The notes: generated from the letters alone by a model not told the origin. A stretch of 40,116 nt of DNA from Lachnospiraceae bacterium (GCA_017460845.1 JAFUAE010000040.1:1-40116); one strand, 5' to 3'; shown: positions 10,930 to 19,694, counted from the first letter of the stretch. Made by a program: numbers and translations.

Positions 10930-12192
10930 ATGAAGCACACAATCTGTCTGATGAACGATTCTTTTCCGCCCCAGATTGACGGGGTTTCCAATACAGTCGC
11001 CAACTATGCAAGGATCATTGAACAGAAGCACGGTCACTCCCTGGTCGTCACGCCTGACATTGATGAGAAAAATGATGAACAGTTTCCGTTTCCGGTGCTG
11101 CGCTACGCGAGCCTGGATGCGCGCTGGTTTATCGGCTATATGGCCGGGATCCCGTTCTCTCCGACGCTTACCAAGCGAATGAAGGATGAGAAGGTGGAGC
11201 TGATGCACTGCCACTGTCCCGCAGCCGCTCTGTTTCTGGCCCGCGAACTCAGGGGACTCCTGAAGGTTCCTGTCGTGATGACCTATCATACCAAGTATGA
11301 CGTTGATATCCTGAAGGCATTTAAGAGCAAACAGCTTTCGGGCAATGTCATTAAGATCATGATTTCCAATATCAATTCCTGCGACGAAGTCTGGACCGTA
11401 AGCCGCGGAGCCGGAGATAATCTCAAATCCCTCGGCTTTAAGGGGGACTACATCGTCATGCCGAACGGTGTGGATCTGCCGCGGGGAAGGGTGTCTGACA
11501 GCGCAATTCAGAAAGTCACCGGAGGATATGACCTGCCGCCGGAAATCCCGGTATTTCTCTTTGTCGGCCGCATCTTCTGGTACAAGGGCCTCAGACTGAT
11601 CATTGACGCGCTTGAGGGTCTGAAATCCCAGAATGTAGATTTCCGTATGGTTTTTGTCGGCAACGGGGCGGATTTCGACGCGGTCAGGGCCTATGTGACC
11701 AGTCTCGGCCTTGACGATAAGGTTATCTTTACCGGCGCCGTCAAGGACCGCGACCAGATCCGCGCCTGGTACTGCAGGGCGGACCTGTTCCTTTTTCCGT
11801 CCACCTATGACACCAACGGTCTTGTCGTCCGTGAAGCGGCCTCCTGCTCCCTGCCTTCCGTGCTTGTGGCCGGCAGCTGTGCTGCCGAAGGCGTTTCCGG
11901 AGACCGGAACGGGTTTTTCATTTCCGAGACCGCATCTTCTCTGGCTGTGAAGCTGTACCAGCTTTGCAGCAATCGCGAGATGATGAAGCGTGTCGGAGAG
12001 CATGCTGCCGAGGAGCTGTATATTTCCTGGGAGGATGCAGTCGCAAAGGCCTGTGAGCGATATGAGATCGTGATCGATAATTATAAGTCAGGCAAGTATC
12101 CAAAGCGGCGCAGGATCTCCGACCGGATCATGAAGGGTAACGGTGAGTTTATGAATGTGCTGTCCCATCTGCCGACCTTCGGAGACGACTGA
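10930..12192 (+). CDS. GT4-family glycosyltransferase
   Basis: A 420-residue GT-B fold transferase of CAZy family GT4, resembling enzymes that glucosylate diacylglycerol or similar membrane acceptors. The N-terminal acceptor domain has PPQIDGVSNTV (residues 13-23) and HCHCPA; the C-terminal donor domain has VGRIFWYKG (Arg213, Lys219 for the nucleotide-sugar phosphates) and the D/E-x7-E motif DTNGLVVRE (294-302). There are no membrane segments, so it would act at the cytoplasmic face. AAGGAGA precedes the ATG. The sugar and acceptor cannot be named from sequence. The lipid-like match fits the phospholipid genes later in the window but is only suggestive. Confidence 0.85.
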   Translation: MKHTICLMNDSFPPQIDGVSNTVANYARIIEQKHGHSLVVTPDIDEKNDEQFPFPVLRYASLDARWFIGYMAGIPFSPTLTKRMKDEKVELMHCHCPAAALFLARELRGLLKVPVVMTYHTKYDVDILKAFKSKQLSGNVIKIMISNINSCDEVWTVSRGAGDNLKSLGFKGDYIVMPNGVDLPRGRVSDSAIQKVTGGYDLPPEIPVFLFVGRIFWYKGLRLIIDALEGLKSQNVDFRMVFVGNGADFDAVRAYVTSLGLDDKVIFTGAVKDRDQIRAWYCRADLFLFPSTYDTNGLVVREAASCSLPSVLVAGSCAAEGVSGDRNGFFISETASSLAVKLYQLCSNREMMKRVGEHAAEELYISWEDAVAKACERYEIVIDNYKSGKYPKRRRISDRIMKGNGEFMNVLSHLPTFGDD

Positions 12193-12233
12193 ATTTATGA
12201 CGGTCTGCAGTCAGGACGGACTCCCGTTAAAAA

Positions 12234-12677
12234 TCACAGGACCGCCGTATCGAAGATCAGCGTGACGGGGCCGTCATTTACAGATGCAACCTTCATGTCC
12301 GCACCGAATTCGCCGCACTCCACATGGAACCCTTCGGAAGCACAAGCCGCCTTGAATTTCTCATATAGCGGGATCGCCTGATCCGGCTTTGCGGCATGGG
12401 AGAATCCCGGCCGCCTGCCGCCGAGGTCCGCGTAGAGCGTAAACTGGGAAATGATCAGAAGCTCTCCTCCTACAGCGTTGAGATCAAGATTCATTTTGCC
12501 GGCTTCATCCTCGAACACCCTCAGATTGCAGATCTTCCTGGCAAGGCGGATGGCTTCGGCTTCAGTATCTTCCGGACCGACGCCCAACAGGACCAGATAA
12601 CCTTTACCGATGCTGCCCCTGACCGCGCCTTCAATGGTAACGGAAGCTTCGGATACTCTTGTAACAACTGCTTTCAT
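12234..12677 (-). CDS. dtd: D-aminoacyl-tRNA deacylase
   Basis: Removes D-amino acids (and glycine mischarged on tRNA-Ala) from tRNA. The 147-residue protein has the two defining motifs: SQFTL (residues 77-81) with the catalytic threonine, and NDGPVT near the C-terminus (the cross-subunit Gly-Pro motif). It starts MKAVVTRVSEASV, typical of the family. It is convergent with the glycosyltransferase gene and divergent from the PfkB kinase with only 41 bases between starts. Confidence 0.96.
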   Translation of the reverse strand: MKAVVTRVSEASVTIEGAVRGSIGKGYLVLLGVGPEDTEAEAIRLARKICNLRVFEDEAGKMNLDLNAVGGELLIISQFTLYADLGGRRPGFSHAAKPDQAIPLYEKFKAACASEGFHVECGEFGADMKVASVNDGPVTLIFDTAVL

Positions 12678-12718
12678 CTATTTTTTCCTTTCAGTTATTT
12701 ATTATGAGGTAATCATTT

Positions 12719-13654
12719 ATGATCGTTTGTGCCGGATCAGCCATGATCGACTGTATTATAACAGGGAATGACGCCGATGTCGCGGAGGATATTGCATTAA
12801 GTCCGGGCGGCGAGGCCTTCAATGAAGCCAGCGCGCTTGCAGTACTCGGGAACGAGGTTTATTTAAATGCAGCCGTCGGTAAGGATCACGCGGGAAACAT
12901 TCTGCGCATAGCTGCCCGGGAAGCCGGATTCCGCATCATGCCTGAAAGCTATGCAGGCCGTACGCCCGTGTCTCTCCTTGCGGTAGATGAGACCGGAAAC
13001 CGCAAAAGCAGGGTCTCAAGGGTCCATGCACTTACCGGCTTTTCTCCTTCTGTTCCCGCAGACTGCAGAATCTCTTTTGTGACTATGGGAAGCCTGTTCC
13101 GTCCGCCGTTTCTGGATCCGGAGGTATGCTTCCGCTTCGCATCTGCGGCAAAAGCTGCCGGCGCAAGGCTGCTGATGGATACTAAGCTGCCAAAAGGCAC
13201 CTCACCCATCCTGAAGGAATATGCCAATACCCTCGCACTCGCAGATTACCTGACGCCCAACGAAACGGAATCCGAGTACTATACCGGCTGCAGCGATCCT
13301 GCAGAGGCAGCCGCAGTATTTCATTCCTTCGGCGTCCGCAACGTGATTATCAAGATGTCCGAACGTGGCTGCTATATTTCACCGGAAGATGGCCCGGATT
13401 TCCGGCTGCCTGCATTTCCGGCTGAAGTCGTGGACGGTATCGGGGCGGGCGATACCTTTGCAGCGGGACTGATCCACAGGCTGGTCCGCGGCGATAAGCT
13501 GCGGGATGCTGCGGTTTTTGCTTCTGCCTGCGCCTCCGTTTCGCTTACCGGACGCGGCGCGGTTTCCGCCCTTCATTCCGAAGCGCAGGTGTTGGAATAT
13601 CTTCAGAAACAGCCGCTGTCAGGGATCGGTCTCCCTGCTGCCGGCCCCGGCTGA
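12719..13654 (+). CDS. PfkB/ribokinase-family carbohydrate kinase
   Basis: Phosphorylates a sugar or nucleoside using ATP. The 311-residue protein has both PfkB signatures: the N-terminal GGEAFNEASALAVLG with GKD (about residues 30-56) and the C-terminal DGIGAGDTFAAG (239-250) with catalytic Asp245 and the anion hole. The middle has PNETE, which binds Mg-phosphate. Unlike most ribokinases it has no linked transporter or sugar-isomerase gene, so the substrate is unknown; 2-keto-3-deoxygluconate, fructose or ribose are typical alternatives. GAGGT precedes the ATG. Confidence 0.88.
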   Translation: MIVCAGSAMIDCIITGNDADVAEDIALSPGGEAFNEASALAVLGNEVYLNAAVGKDHAGNILRIAAREAGFRIMPESYAGRTPVSLLAVDETGNRKSRVSRVHALTGFSPSVPADCRISFVTMGSLFRPPFLDPEVCFRFASAAKAAGARLLMDTKLPKGTSPILKEYANTLALADYLTPNETESEYYTGCSDPAEAAAVFHSFGVRNVIIKMSERGCYISPEDGPDFRLPAFPAEVVDGIGAGDTFAAGLIHRLVRGDKLRDAAVFASACASVSLTGRGAVSALHSEAQVLEYLQKQPLSGIGLPAAGPG

Positions 13655-13761
13655 TCAAACCTTACCATCGTATTCTGTTTTTCGTCCGTTTTTCTTTCGA
13701 CTTTTTTATTTTTGTTTGCATTTTCCCCGTTTATCTTAAGGGAACCTTTATCCCTTGTTTA

Positions 13762-13790
13762 TTGATATCCGGGGTATTTTTTTTTACAAT
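13762..13790 (+). promoter_or_regulatory. Promoter of the secreted cell-wall-binding protein
   Basis: TTGATA (13762-13767), 17 bases, TACAAT (13785-13790), within an AT-rich region. It gives a leader of about 75 bases; the ribosome site is AAAGGA eight bases before the ATG at 13871. Confidence 0.65.
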
Positions 13791-13870
13791 TCAGACAGAA
13801 ACAGACAAACAGCCCAACAGCGGAAATTGTACAAAGCATAAGCAGTTACTATATACGAAAGGATTCAGTT

Positions 13871-15094
13871 ATGATCAAGAAAGGATTTAAACTTTTCGGA
13901 ACAGGCCTTCTGATGAGTGCGGTACTCTCCATGACCGCTTTCGCGGCTACGGCGATCACTTCCGTGAATTTCACCTATACGATCTCGGGTGATTCCGCGA
14001 TCAGCGAAGGCTACAATGAGCCGACGATCAGCTTTGTTGACAACGGTATGTTTGACGTCAGCGATTTCAGCTGCACCGGCGACACCGCTTCGGCAACCGG
14101 CAAAACGCCCCTGACCTACACGATGACGCTTTCTGCAAGAAGAGGCTACTACTTCCCGGCAGCAAATTCCGTCAACGTATCCGGCAGCTGCATCACGGAG
14201 CTGACAAGAAAAACCACTGACAGCAACGATAATGCCTTTTTCACGATCCGCTTCCGCGCGTATCCGTACATTCAGCTCGCTGCACCGGAATATGTCACAA
14301 CATTTGACAAGATCAAGGGCAGCAAGTCCAATTCAGAAACGGAAGGCCGCGAAGGCACGCTGAATTTCAATAAAAACGGCGCGCCGAAGATCGAGTATGT
14401 GATCGGTTATGTAGACCAGAACGGCGAATATAAGACCAAATCCGGCACAACGACCAATTCCTATATCTCCGTGGCCAATTACAACAAGCAGTACAAGGGC
14501 AGCGATTCTTCCAAGCAATCCTGCTACATCCGCGGGATCGCGATCCGCGCAGCAGGCACTCTCGGCAGCAACACGAATGTGGCACCGAGCCCCTGGGTCT
14601 TTATTGACGGCGGTCTCTCCAAAATGGATACAGAAGAATACTTCTATAATTATACCGTCTGGGATGACCTCAATCAGGGTACAGGCACCTCGACCGGTTC
14701 CGTTTCCGGCCCGTCCGGCGGCTCTGCTGTAGCTCCGGCTGCCAATGTCAATGTATTCGGCTGGCAGGGCTCCGGTGACAACTGGTATTACTACAGCAAC
14801 GGAACGATCGTCAAGGGCTGGCTCTTTGACGGAAGCAACTGGTATTACTGCGATCCGTCTACCGGCGTGATGAGAAGCGGCTGGATCCAGGACAGCGACG
14901 GACGCTGGTATTACATGAATCAGAATCATGACGGCACCTTCGGCCGCATGGTCACAGGCTGGCTTAACGACAGAGGCGTCTATTACTATCTCAATCCGAA
15001 TGCAGGCGGTCCGATGGGCTCCATGGTCACGGGAACCGTCCAGATCGGCGGAAAGAATTATAACTTTGCCTCCAGCGGCGCACTGATCGGATAA
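13871..15094 (+). CDS. Secreted protein with C-terminal cell-wall-binding repeats
   Basis: The 407-residue exported protein has a Sec signal peptide (KKGFKLFG, hydrophobic core, cleavage after TAFAA near residue 26). Residues about 30-270 are a beta-rich Ser/Thr/Asn region with no recognised catalytic motif. After a Gly/Ser linker, the last 110 residues hold aromatic cell-wall/choline-binding repeats (DNWYYYSNGTIVKGW, SNWYYCDPSTGVMRSGW, GRWYYMNQN, VYYYLNPNAG). Such repeats bind teichoic-acid choline or other wall glycans, so the protein probably stays on the surface. It resembles the protein at 32042-33703 in design. Enzymatic activity cannot be claimed. Confidence 0.85.
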   Translation: MIKKGFKLFGTGLLMSAVLSMTAFAATAITSVNFTYTISGDSAISEGYNEPTISFVDNGMFDVSDFSCTGDTASATGKTPLTYTMTLSARRGYYFPAANSVNVSGSCITELTRKTTDSNDNAFFTIRFRAYPYIQLAAPEYVTTFDKIKGSKSNSETEGREGTLNFNKNGAPKIEYVIGYVDQNGEYKTKSGTTTNSYISVANYNKQYKGSDSSKQSCYIRGIAIRAAGTLGSNTNVAPSPWVFIDGGLSKMDTEEYFYNYTVWDDLNQGTGTSTGSVSGPSGGSAVAPAANVNVFGWQGSGDNWYYYSNGTIVKGWLFDGSNWYYCDPSTGVMRSGWIQDSDGRWYYMNQNHDGTFGRMVTGWLNDRGVYYYLNPNAGGPMGSMVTGTVQIGGKNYNFASSGALIG

Positions 15095-15108
15095 GACATC
15101 ATAAAAAG

Positions 15109-15148
15109 AAAGGTCCGGGAAGCTTTCATCGGCTTACCCGGATCTTTT
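15109..15148 (+). terminator. Terminator of the cell-wall-binding protein gene
   Basis: Stem AAAGGTCCGGG / CCCGGATCTTT (11 pairs with one G-T) at 15109-15119 and 15137-15147, followed by only a short T-run. It lies 15 bases past the stop codon. Confidence 0.7.
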
Positions 15149-15181
15149 GCTATATATAAGCTCTTGGAAAAATATCTGTTA

Positions 15182-15210
15182 GCGATGCGGGAGCAGTGCG
15201 CAGCTCATAT
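15182..15210 (+). repeat. Short repeat B, copy 1
   Basis: GCGATGCGG followed by GAGCAGTGCGCAGCTCATAT. It matches 16665-16710 at 27 of 29 positions once a 17-base hairpin insert there is removed, in the same orientation. It lies just downstream of the membrane-protein pair, whose promoter region carries copy 2. Confidence 0.7.
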
Positions 15211-15218
15211 GCCAATCA

Positions 15219-15872
15219 TCAATTCAAACTGTATGCCCGGTCAAATGAACCTGCACCGAACTTTGCCTTCAGGATCAGGATCCCAAGGATCAGCAGTCCC
15301 CCTGCAAATTTGATCAGTCCGTCAAATCTGCCGTAATCCTCCCAGAATACGGGGAGTACCGAACACAGCAGCGCCAGCAGGGCGGTTCCTCCTGCAACTG
15401 TCAGGACATTTTCCCTGTTCAGGATCTTTCGAAGAGGCACATCCGGGAAAAGGAGTTTAATCGTGATCGCTCCCGCCGCCAGAAGGCAGACGCCCAGAAT
15501 GATCCAGCCGAGGGCAGCGCTTAAAACCGGACTCAGGATCCCGCTCCACAAAGCGGACATTGCACCGCTCACTGCCCATCCGAGTGCCCAGAGCGGCACG
15601 CCGGCCAGTGCACGCAGCACGACGGGAATCTTCAGGATCCTCTGCCGCAGCAGATTGCGGAAGCCTTTTTTCTTTTCATCCGCGCTGTCGTCCATATCCT
15701 CCGCTTCTTCCGCCTGATCAGCCGTTTCCACGATCATCTCTACCGCAGCCTTCGGATTCTGATCCCTGCCCGTAACGAGCTCGGCAGGTGAGCCGAACAG
15801 CCCTGCGACCGCAACGGAAGCGGCTGTCAGCACGGCAGCAGCGCTTGCGGCAATTTTCTTCTTCAGATTCAT
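15219..15872 (-). CDS. Unknown membrane protein next to trhA
   Basis: Not recognised. The 217-residue product starts with a positively charged signal-like segment (MNLKKKIAASAAAVLTAAS) that may be cleaved or act as an anchor. A short acidic linker (EAEDMDDSADEKKKG, about residues 56-70) follows, then four or so hydrophobic helices (ALAGVPLWALGWAVSGAM, AALGWIILGVCLLAAG, VAGGTALLALLCSVLP, FAGGLLILGILILKA). There is no enzyme motif. It begins 14 bases after the hemolysin-III-like gene with AAGGTG before its ATG, so the two are probably co-transcribed and may work on the same membrane process. Confidence 0.75.
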   Translation of the reverse strand: MNLKKKIAASAAAVLTAASVAVAGLFGSPAELVTGRDQNPKAAVEMIVETADQAEEAEDMDDSADEKKKGFRNLLRQRILKIPVVLRALAGVPLWALGWAVSGAMSALWSGILSPVLSAALGWIILGVCLLAAGAITIKLLFPDVPLRKILNRENVLTVAGGTALLALLCSVLPVFWEDYGRFDGLIKFAGGLLILGILILKAKFGAGSFDRAYSLN

Positions 15873-15886
15873 ATCACCTTAAACTC

Positions 15887-16627
15887 CTACAGGATCATTG
15901 CAATGCTGATAAACTGCAGAACTGAGCCAACCAGCACCCAGACATGCCAGATGCAGTGCATCACAAAATTCTTTTTGCCTAAAATATAAAAGATAATACC
16001 TACTGTATAGCAGACCCCGCCGGCTGCCAGCCAGATAATGCAGGATGCAGGCAATATCAGCAGCAGAAGCCGCATCGCAAATACCACCATCCATCCCATG
16101 ACCACATAAGCAGTAAGGCTGAAAACTTTGACAAAGCGTGAACTCATATTTCTCAGGTTCAGCCCGATTCCGGCAATGGCCATGGACCATTCAAATGCAA
16201 GGATCCATTTTCCGACAGGATACTCCCACAGACAGATCGCACAAAACGGGGTATAACAGCCTGCGATCAGAAGGAAAATCGTCGAATGATCAAGTACCCG
16301 GAAGATCTGCTTGACCCTCCCGTTTGTAATATGATAGGTTCCGCTCATCGTATAGAGCGCAATCATGGAGAAGGAATATACAATGACTGAAATCAGCTTG
16401 GCATATGTAAAATCCAGCGAGATGGCCTTGAATGCCCATCCGCTAAAAAAAATGCTGAGCACGGTCCCTGCATAATGGGAGATCGCATTGAATCTCTCCG
16501 CATATACTGCTGCCCTTGAATATGTATCCCTTACAAGCTCCGGAAGTCTGATAAACTTCAGAAATGTGTCCTTATATCTCTTGTCCTCTGTATTTTGAAG
16601 GGTGCCGGTCCCTGTATTTGTATACAT
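15887..16627 (-). CDS. trhA: Hemolysin III / TrhA family membrane protein (PAQR superfamily)
   Basis: A 246-residue seven-helix membrane protein of the hemolysin III family, linked in other bacteria to membrane-lipid and energy homeostasis. Family motifs are the His of NAISHYAGTV, SGTYHI, the VLDHSTIFLLIAGCYTPF segment and the C-terminal MHCIWHVWV, whose His residues form the predicted metal-dependent hydrolase-like site. I start at the ATG at 16627 (MYTNTGTG), with AGGAGG six bases before it; longer in-frame starts would translate the repeat B sequence upstream. The family's cytolytic name comes from a Bacillus cereus member and should not be read as toxicity here. Confidence 0.87.
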   Translation of the reverse strand: MYTNTGTGTLQNTEDKRYKDTFLKFIRLPELVRDTYSRAAVYAERFNAISHYAGTVLSIFFSGWAFKAISLDFTYAKLISVIVYSFSMIALYTMSGTYHITNGRVKQIFRVLDHSTIFLLIAGCYTPFCAICLWEYPVGKWILAFEWSMAIAGIGLNLRNMSSRFVKVFSLTAYVVMGWMVVFAMRLLLLILPASCIIWLAAGGVCYTVGIIFYILGKKNFVMHCIWHVWVLVGSVLQFISIAMIL

Positions 16628-16664
16628 AACCATCCTCCTGACATCATCTTTGCTTAGTATATAC

Positions 16665-16710
16665 GCGATGCGGGAGTTGCTTTGGCAACGGAGCAGCGCG
16701 CAGCTTATAT
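16665..16710 (+). repeat. Short repeat B, copy 2 (with hairpin insert)
   Basis: Same 29-base element as 15182-15210, split after GCGATGCGG by 17 bases that contain the hairpin GTTGC-TTTG-GCAAC. It lies directly upstream of trhA, probably within its promoter or leader. Confidence 0.7.
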
Positions 16711-16818
16711 ACATGGTTGTGTGAATTATCTCATAAAGTTCACTTCCATGGTACGAGTTGAACAAAAACTTGTCAAGAGTTTTTCAAAAACCTGTAACAG
16801 GATTCCGATGTCTCAATC

Positions 16819-16847
16819 TTGACATGCCGGAATCCGCTTTTTATACT
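16819..16847 (+). promoter_or_regulatory. Strong vegetative promoter of the DUF1836 gene
   Basis: TTGACA (16819-16824), 17 bases, TATACT (16842-16847): a perfect -35 and optimal spacing. The leader of about 80 bases contains GCCGG-TTTTG-CCGGC and other CCGG repeats. Confidence 0.8.
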
Positions 16848-16935
16848 TATCTGAAAGCGCTGATGAAGCTCCACGCCGGTTTTGCCGGCAGCCGGTATTC
16901 ATGAGCCGGAGCACATATAATATGAGGGCTGTCGC

Positions 16936-17469
16936 ATGGAAATGGAACGAAACGAACTCAAACTGTACAACGAGACATTTGTTGAATATCATCTTCCGCG
17001 CTATAAGGAGATCCCGGACGTCGGGCTGCTGCTGGAGCAGACGGTACGCCTGATCAACGGATATCTGGATCCCCTGGGCGTACGTATTACAAACTCAATG
17101 ATCAGCAATTATGTCAAGCAGCGTATTATTGCCCGGCCGATCAAAAAGCTGTATTACCGCGACCAGATCGCTGCCCTGATTTTTATCGCACTGTCCAAGA
17201 CTGTGCTCTCGCTGGAAGGAATCGCCAAATACCTGAACATGCAGCGCAGATCCTATTCGGAAGCCGCTGCCTATAATTATTTCTGCGCACATTTTGAAAA
17301 GGGGCTGCACGATAAATTCTCTGACGGTTCAGCCTCACAGCATAGCGATGCGACAGATCCCGCCGACACGGGAAAAGCCGGAAATGACGCCTTCCTCGTC
17401 AGCTTCCTGGTCCAGGCGATCGTAGAATGCATCCATCTGCAGTACCGTATCTCCCATTCAGACCTCTGA
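16936..17469 (+). CDS. DUF1836 domain protein
   Basis: The 177-residue cytoplasmic protein of the DUF1836 family is common in Firmicutes and of unknown function. Typical stretches are HLPRYKEIPDVGLLLEQ, ITNSMISNYVKQRII (helix-turn-helix-like) and KKLYYRDQIAALIFIALSK. The predicted fold resembles MerR-like DNA-binding domains, so a regulatory role is possible, but this is inference. GAGGG precedes the ATG by seven bases. It is monocistronic, with a strong promoter in front and a strong hairpin behind. Confidence 0.83.
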   Translation: MEMERNELKLYNETFVEYHLPRYKEIPDVGLLLEQTVRLINGYLDPLGVRITNSMISNYVKQRIIARPIKKLYYRDQIAALIFIALSKTVLSLEGIAKYLNMQRRSYSEAAAYNYFCAHFEKGLHDKFSDGSASQHSDATDPADTGKAGNDAFLVSFLVQAIVECIHLQYRISHSDL

Positions 17470-17515
17470 GGCGGCAGGATCTGATCCTCTGTCTGCCATG
17501 ACATATATAAATCAA

Positions 17516-17546
17516 GCGCCGGACAGACGAATCGTCAGACCGGCGC
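17516..17546. terminator. Terminator hairpin between convergent genes
   Basis: GCGCCGG / CCGGCGC outer stem (17516-17522, 17540-17546) with an inner GACGA-TCGTC type pairing. On the minus strand it is followed by TTGATTTATATA, so it serves mainly the DUF3048 gene; on the plus strand it may also stop DUF1836 transcripts. Confidence 0.6.
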
Positions 17547-17563
17547 CCGAAATCAGCATTTCT

Positions 17564-18769
17564 TTACAGTTCTACCTTTACATCATCCACAACGAAGGAA
17601 TCCTGGCCGGTGCGCGCAACAAATACCATTGTGCGGCCGGTATTTAATTTGATTTCCTCGCCGTTATCATCATAAAACCTGGTCGTCTCATATTCATTGG
17701 TCTTGGTCCAGGTCCCGTGTATCATCTTTCCTCCGGTCAGATACCAGGCATCGTGTCCCGCATCCAGCGAATGAAAATACAGATATCCGGCTCCGCGGCT
17801 GCCTGAGGTTTCACTCTTGATCAGCACATTGCTGAAGGATAACTGTTCTCCCGTCACCGCATCCTTCTGCGGAGCTCCGTAAATGCTGCGGTAGTAAAGC
17901 CCGTCATCCTCATGGTATTCCAGGACAGAGCCCGTGATCGGATAGCAGCCTTTCATATCCAGTTTCTTTGCGGAAACGGCATCCGGACGTCCGGAAAGAT
18001 CGACCGGATCGTTTTCCCGGGCAAAATGCCACCTGTCCGTATCGTAATAATCCTTGCGGTATTCCCTCTCAAATCCGCCCTTTTCAATCGCCGCCGCGAT
18101 ATGCTTTCCGTCTGTATAGGCAGCGTGGACTGACTTTGTACCTGCCGGCACCCGGTAAAAAGCACCGTAGGAGGATCCCATACCTCCATCGACGCCATTG
18201 ATATTATCCACATCGGGTCTGGTCAGCATGCTTTTTACAAATACCTCCGGTCCTCCGAAATGTACGATAATGCTGTCCCATTCCAGTGCTTCATAAATGA
18301 AATAATCGCGGATGCTGCGCAGGTTGCCGATCCGTCCGAGATCCTCCCAGTCAAGCAGGATCCCCATCTGGCGGCTCATCGAGCCTTCTTCCATAATCTC
18401 ATAAAAGACTTCCACCCGGTCCAGCCCATATTGAGGCTGCGCTTTTTTATCCGTCGGGTACATGACTGCCAGCGGGCGCTTTTTGGCAAGCTCCTCCGGG
18501 ATCCACTCATTTGTGATCGGACTTCTCACGAGTCCCTCCTCCGGCGGCAGATCCGGCTCCTCAGCTTCTGTTTCCGCTTCAGCCGGGGTTTCAGCCTCAG
18601 TCTGCGCTTCAGTTTCGGCCTCTGTTTCGCTCTCCGGCTCACTTTCCGTCTGTGCTGCTGTTGTTGTCTCAGACGCCGCAGCTGTTGGCGTCTGATTCCC
18701 GGCGCACGCTGTGAGCAGCGTGATACCTGCAAGCATTCCGGTTAATAAGATTCCTTTAAAACGTTTCAT
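17564..18769 (-). CDS. DUF3048 lipoprotein (YerB-like)
   Basis: A 401-residue lipoprotein. The signal peptide ends with the lipobox LTAC (Cys22). An unusual linker of about 45 residues made of Glu/Thr/Ala repeats (ESETEAETEAQTEAET) follows. The DUF3048 domain comes next, with LAVMYPTDKKAQPQYGLDR, VFYEIMEEGSMSR, LGRIGNLRSIRDYF and the C-terminal TGRTMVFVA. It is related to B. subtilis YerB; function unknown, probably at the outer face of the membrane. The ATG at 18769 (MKRFKG) has AGAAGGG at suitable distance; an in-frame TTG eight codons earlier would absorb the ribosome site. Divergent from aroD. Confidence 0.88.
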   Translation of the reverse strand: MKRFKGILLTGMLAGITLLTACAGNQTPTAAASETTTAAQTESEPESETEAETEAQTEAETPAEAETEAEEPDLPPEEGLVRSPITNEWIPEELAKKRPLAVMYPTDKKAQPQYGLDRVEVFYEIMEEGSMSRQMGILLDWEDLGRIGNLRSIRDYFIYEALEWDSIIVHFGGPEVFVKSMLTRPDVDNINGVDGGMGSSYGAFYRVPAGTKSVHAAYTDGKHIAAAIEKGGFEREYRKDYYDTDRWHFARENDPVDLSGRPDAVSAKKLDMKGCYPITGSVLEYHEDDGLYYRSIYGAPQKDAVTGEQLSFSNVLIKSETSGSRGAGYLYFHSLDAGHDAWYLTGGKMIHGTWTKTNEYETTRFYDDNGEEIKLNTGRTMVFVARTGQDSFVVDDVKVEL

Positions 18770-18818
18770 AAATGATTGCCCTTCTAACAACACACAAATG
18801 ACTTTCCTTTCGCGGATA

Positions 18819-18847
18819 TTGTATCAACTTTTGCGGAATGGTACAAT
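18819..18847 (+). promoter_or_regulatory. Candidate promoter of aroD
   Basis: TTGTAT (18819-18824), 17 bases, TACAAT (18842-18847). The start of transcription would fall very close to the GGAGGG ribosome site (18855-18860), giving an unusually short leader; this lowers confidence. Confidence 0.4.
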
Positions 18848-18867
18848 CGGAAACGGAGGGATTTGTT

Positions 18868-19635
18868 ATGCCTGCTGTAAATGTCAAAAACGTAACGCTT
18901 GGAAAGGGGATCCCGAAGATTTGTGTGCCTCTTACCGGAAAAACCATAGCCGGAATCAAGGACGAGCTCCTGCAAATGAATACTGCCGTCTTCGATCTGA
19001 TCGAGTGGAGAGCAGATAAATTTGAAGCGCTTCATGATCCGGAGAGCCTGTCGGCTGCTGCCGCAGCTATTCACGAAGCCTTCCCCGATAAGCCTTTAAT
19101 ATTTACAATACGAACGAAAAACGATATGGAAGACTTTGAAATTTCTGATTCAGATTATCAGAAAATCAATTATTATGTCTCTGAACGCCGGCTTGCAGAT
19201 CTGATCGATCTTGAATTCAGCAGAGGATCCGGCTTTGTATGTGATTTTATCAATTCAGCCCGTCCTCACGGAACCGGATTCATCTGTTCCCGTCATCTGA
19301 AGGACAGCACCCCGTCCGTTGAGGATATGCTGCAAATGCTTTCGGAAATGGCCGGAACCGGCGCCGATCTTGTCAAGCTGGCAGTCATGCCGCAATCGGC
19401 CGGGGATGTGCTTGCACTGATGGAAGCGACACGGCAATTTTCTGATAATTGTCCGGATCTGCCGGTCATCACCATGTCCATGGGCCGGCTCGGCATCTTA
19501 AGCCGGATCAGTGGAAAGCTTACAGGTTCCTGCCTGACCTTCGGCACAGCCGTTGCCGCTTCCGCTCCGGGTCAGCCCGACTGCCGCCAGCTCAAACAGA
19601 TCCTTGATTTCCTGACTCCTGATAATATCTGCTGA
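18868..19635 (+). CDS. aroD: 3-dehydroquinate dehydratase, type I
   Basis: Third step of the shikimate pathway: dehydrates 3-dehydroquinate to 3-dehydroshikimate through a Schiff base. The 255-residue protein has EWRAD (46-50), the catalytic His143 in SRHLKDSTP and the Schiff-base Lys170 in DLVKLAVMP; these numbers coincide with E. coli AroD. The C-terminal substrate loop has MSMGRLG and a Gln-Pro (PGQPD). The start is the ATG of MPAVNV with CGGAGGG upstream; a longer in-frame start would overlap the promoter. No other shikimate gene lies in the window. Confidence 0.95.
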   Translation: MPAVNVKNVTLGKGIPKICVPLTGKTIAGIKDELLQMNTAVFDLIEWRADKFEALHDPESLSAAAAAIHEAFPDKPLIFTIRTKNDMEDFEISDSDYQKINYYVSERRLADLIDLEFSRGSGFVCDFINSARPHGTGFICSRHLKDSTPSVEDMLQMLSEMAGTGADLVKLAVMPQSAGDVLALMEATRQFSDNCPDLPVITMSMGRLGILSRISGKLTGSCLTFGTAVAASAPGQPDCRQLKQILDFLTPDNIC

Positions 19636-19694
19636 CATTTATCACAAAGGATATGATAGAATTGTTCAGATATTATTAAGAGGGAGAACGACCT

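Noticed and set aside
10915-12003. 362-codon minus-strand open frame opposite the glycosyltransferase
   Set aside because: The plus-strand protein has all GT4 motifs; the antisense frame is long because of codon composition, with no domain or ribosome site.
15887-16765. Longer N-terminus for the hemolysin-III-like protein
   Set aside because: The extra 46 residues translate repeat B and the likely promoter; AGGAGG is placed for the ATG at 16627.
16860-16915. CCGG-rich leader before DUF1836 as riboswitch
   Set aside because: Only short five-pair stems were found and no known riboswitch consensus could be matched.
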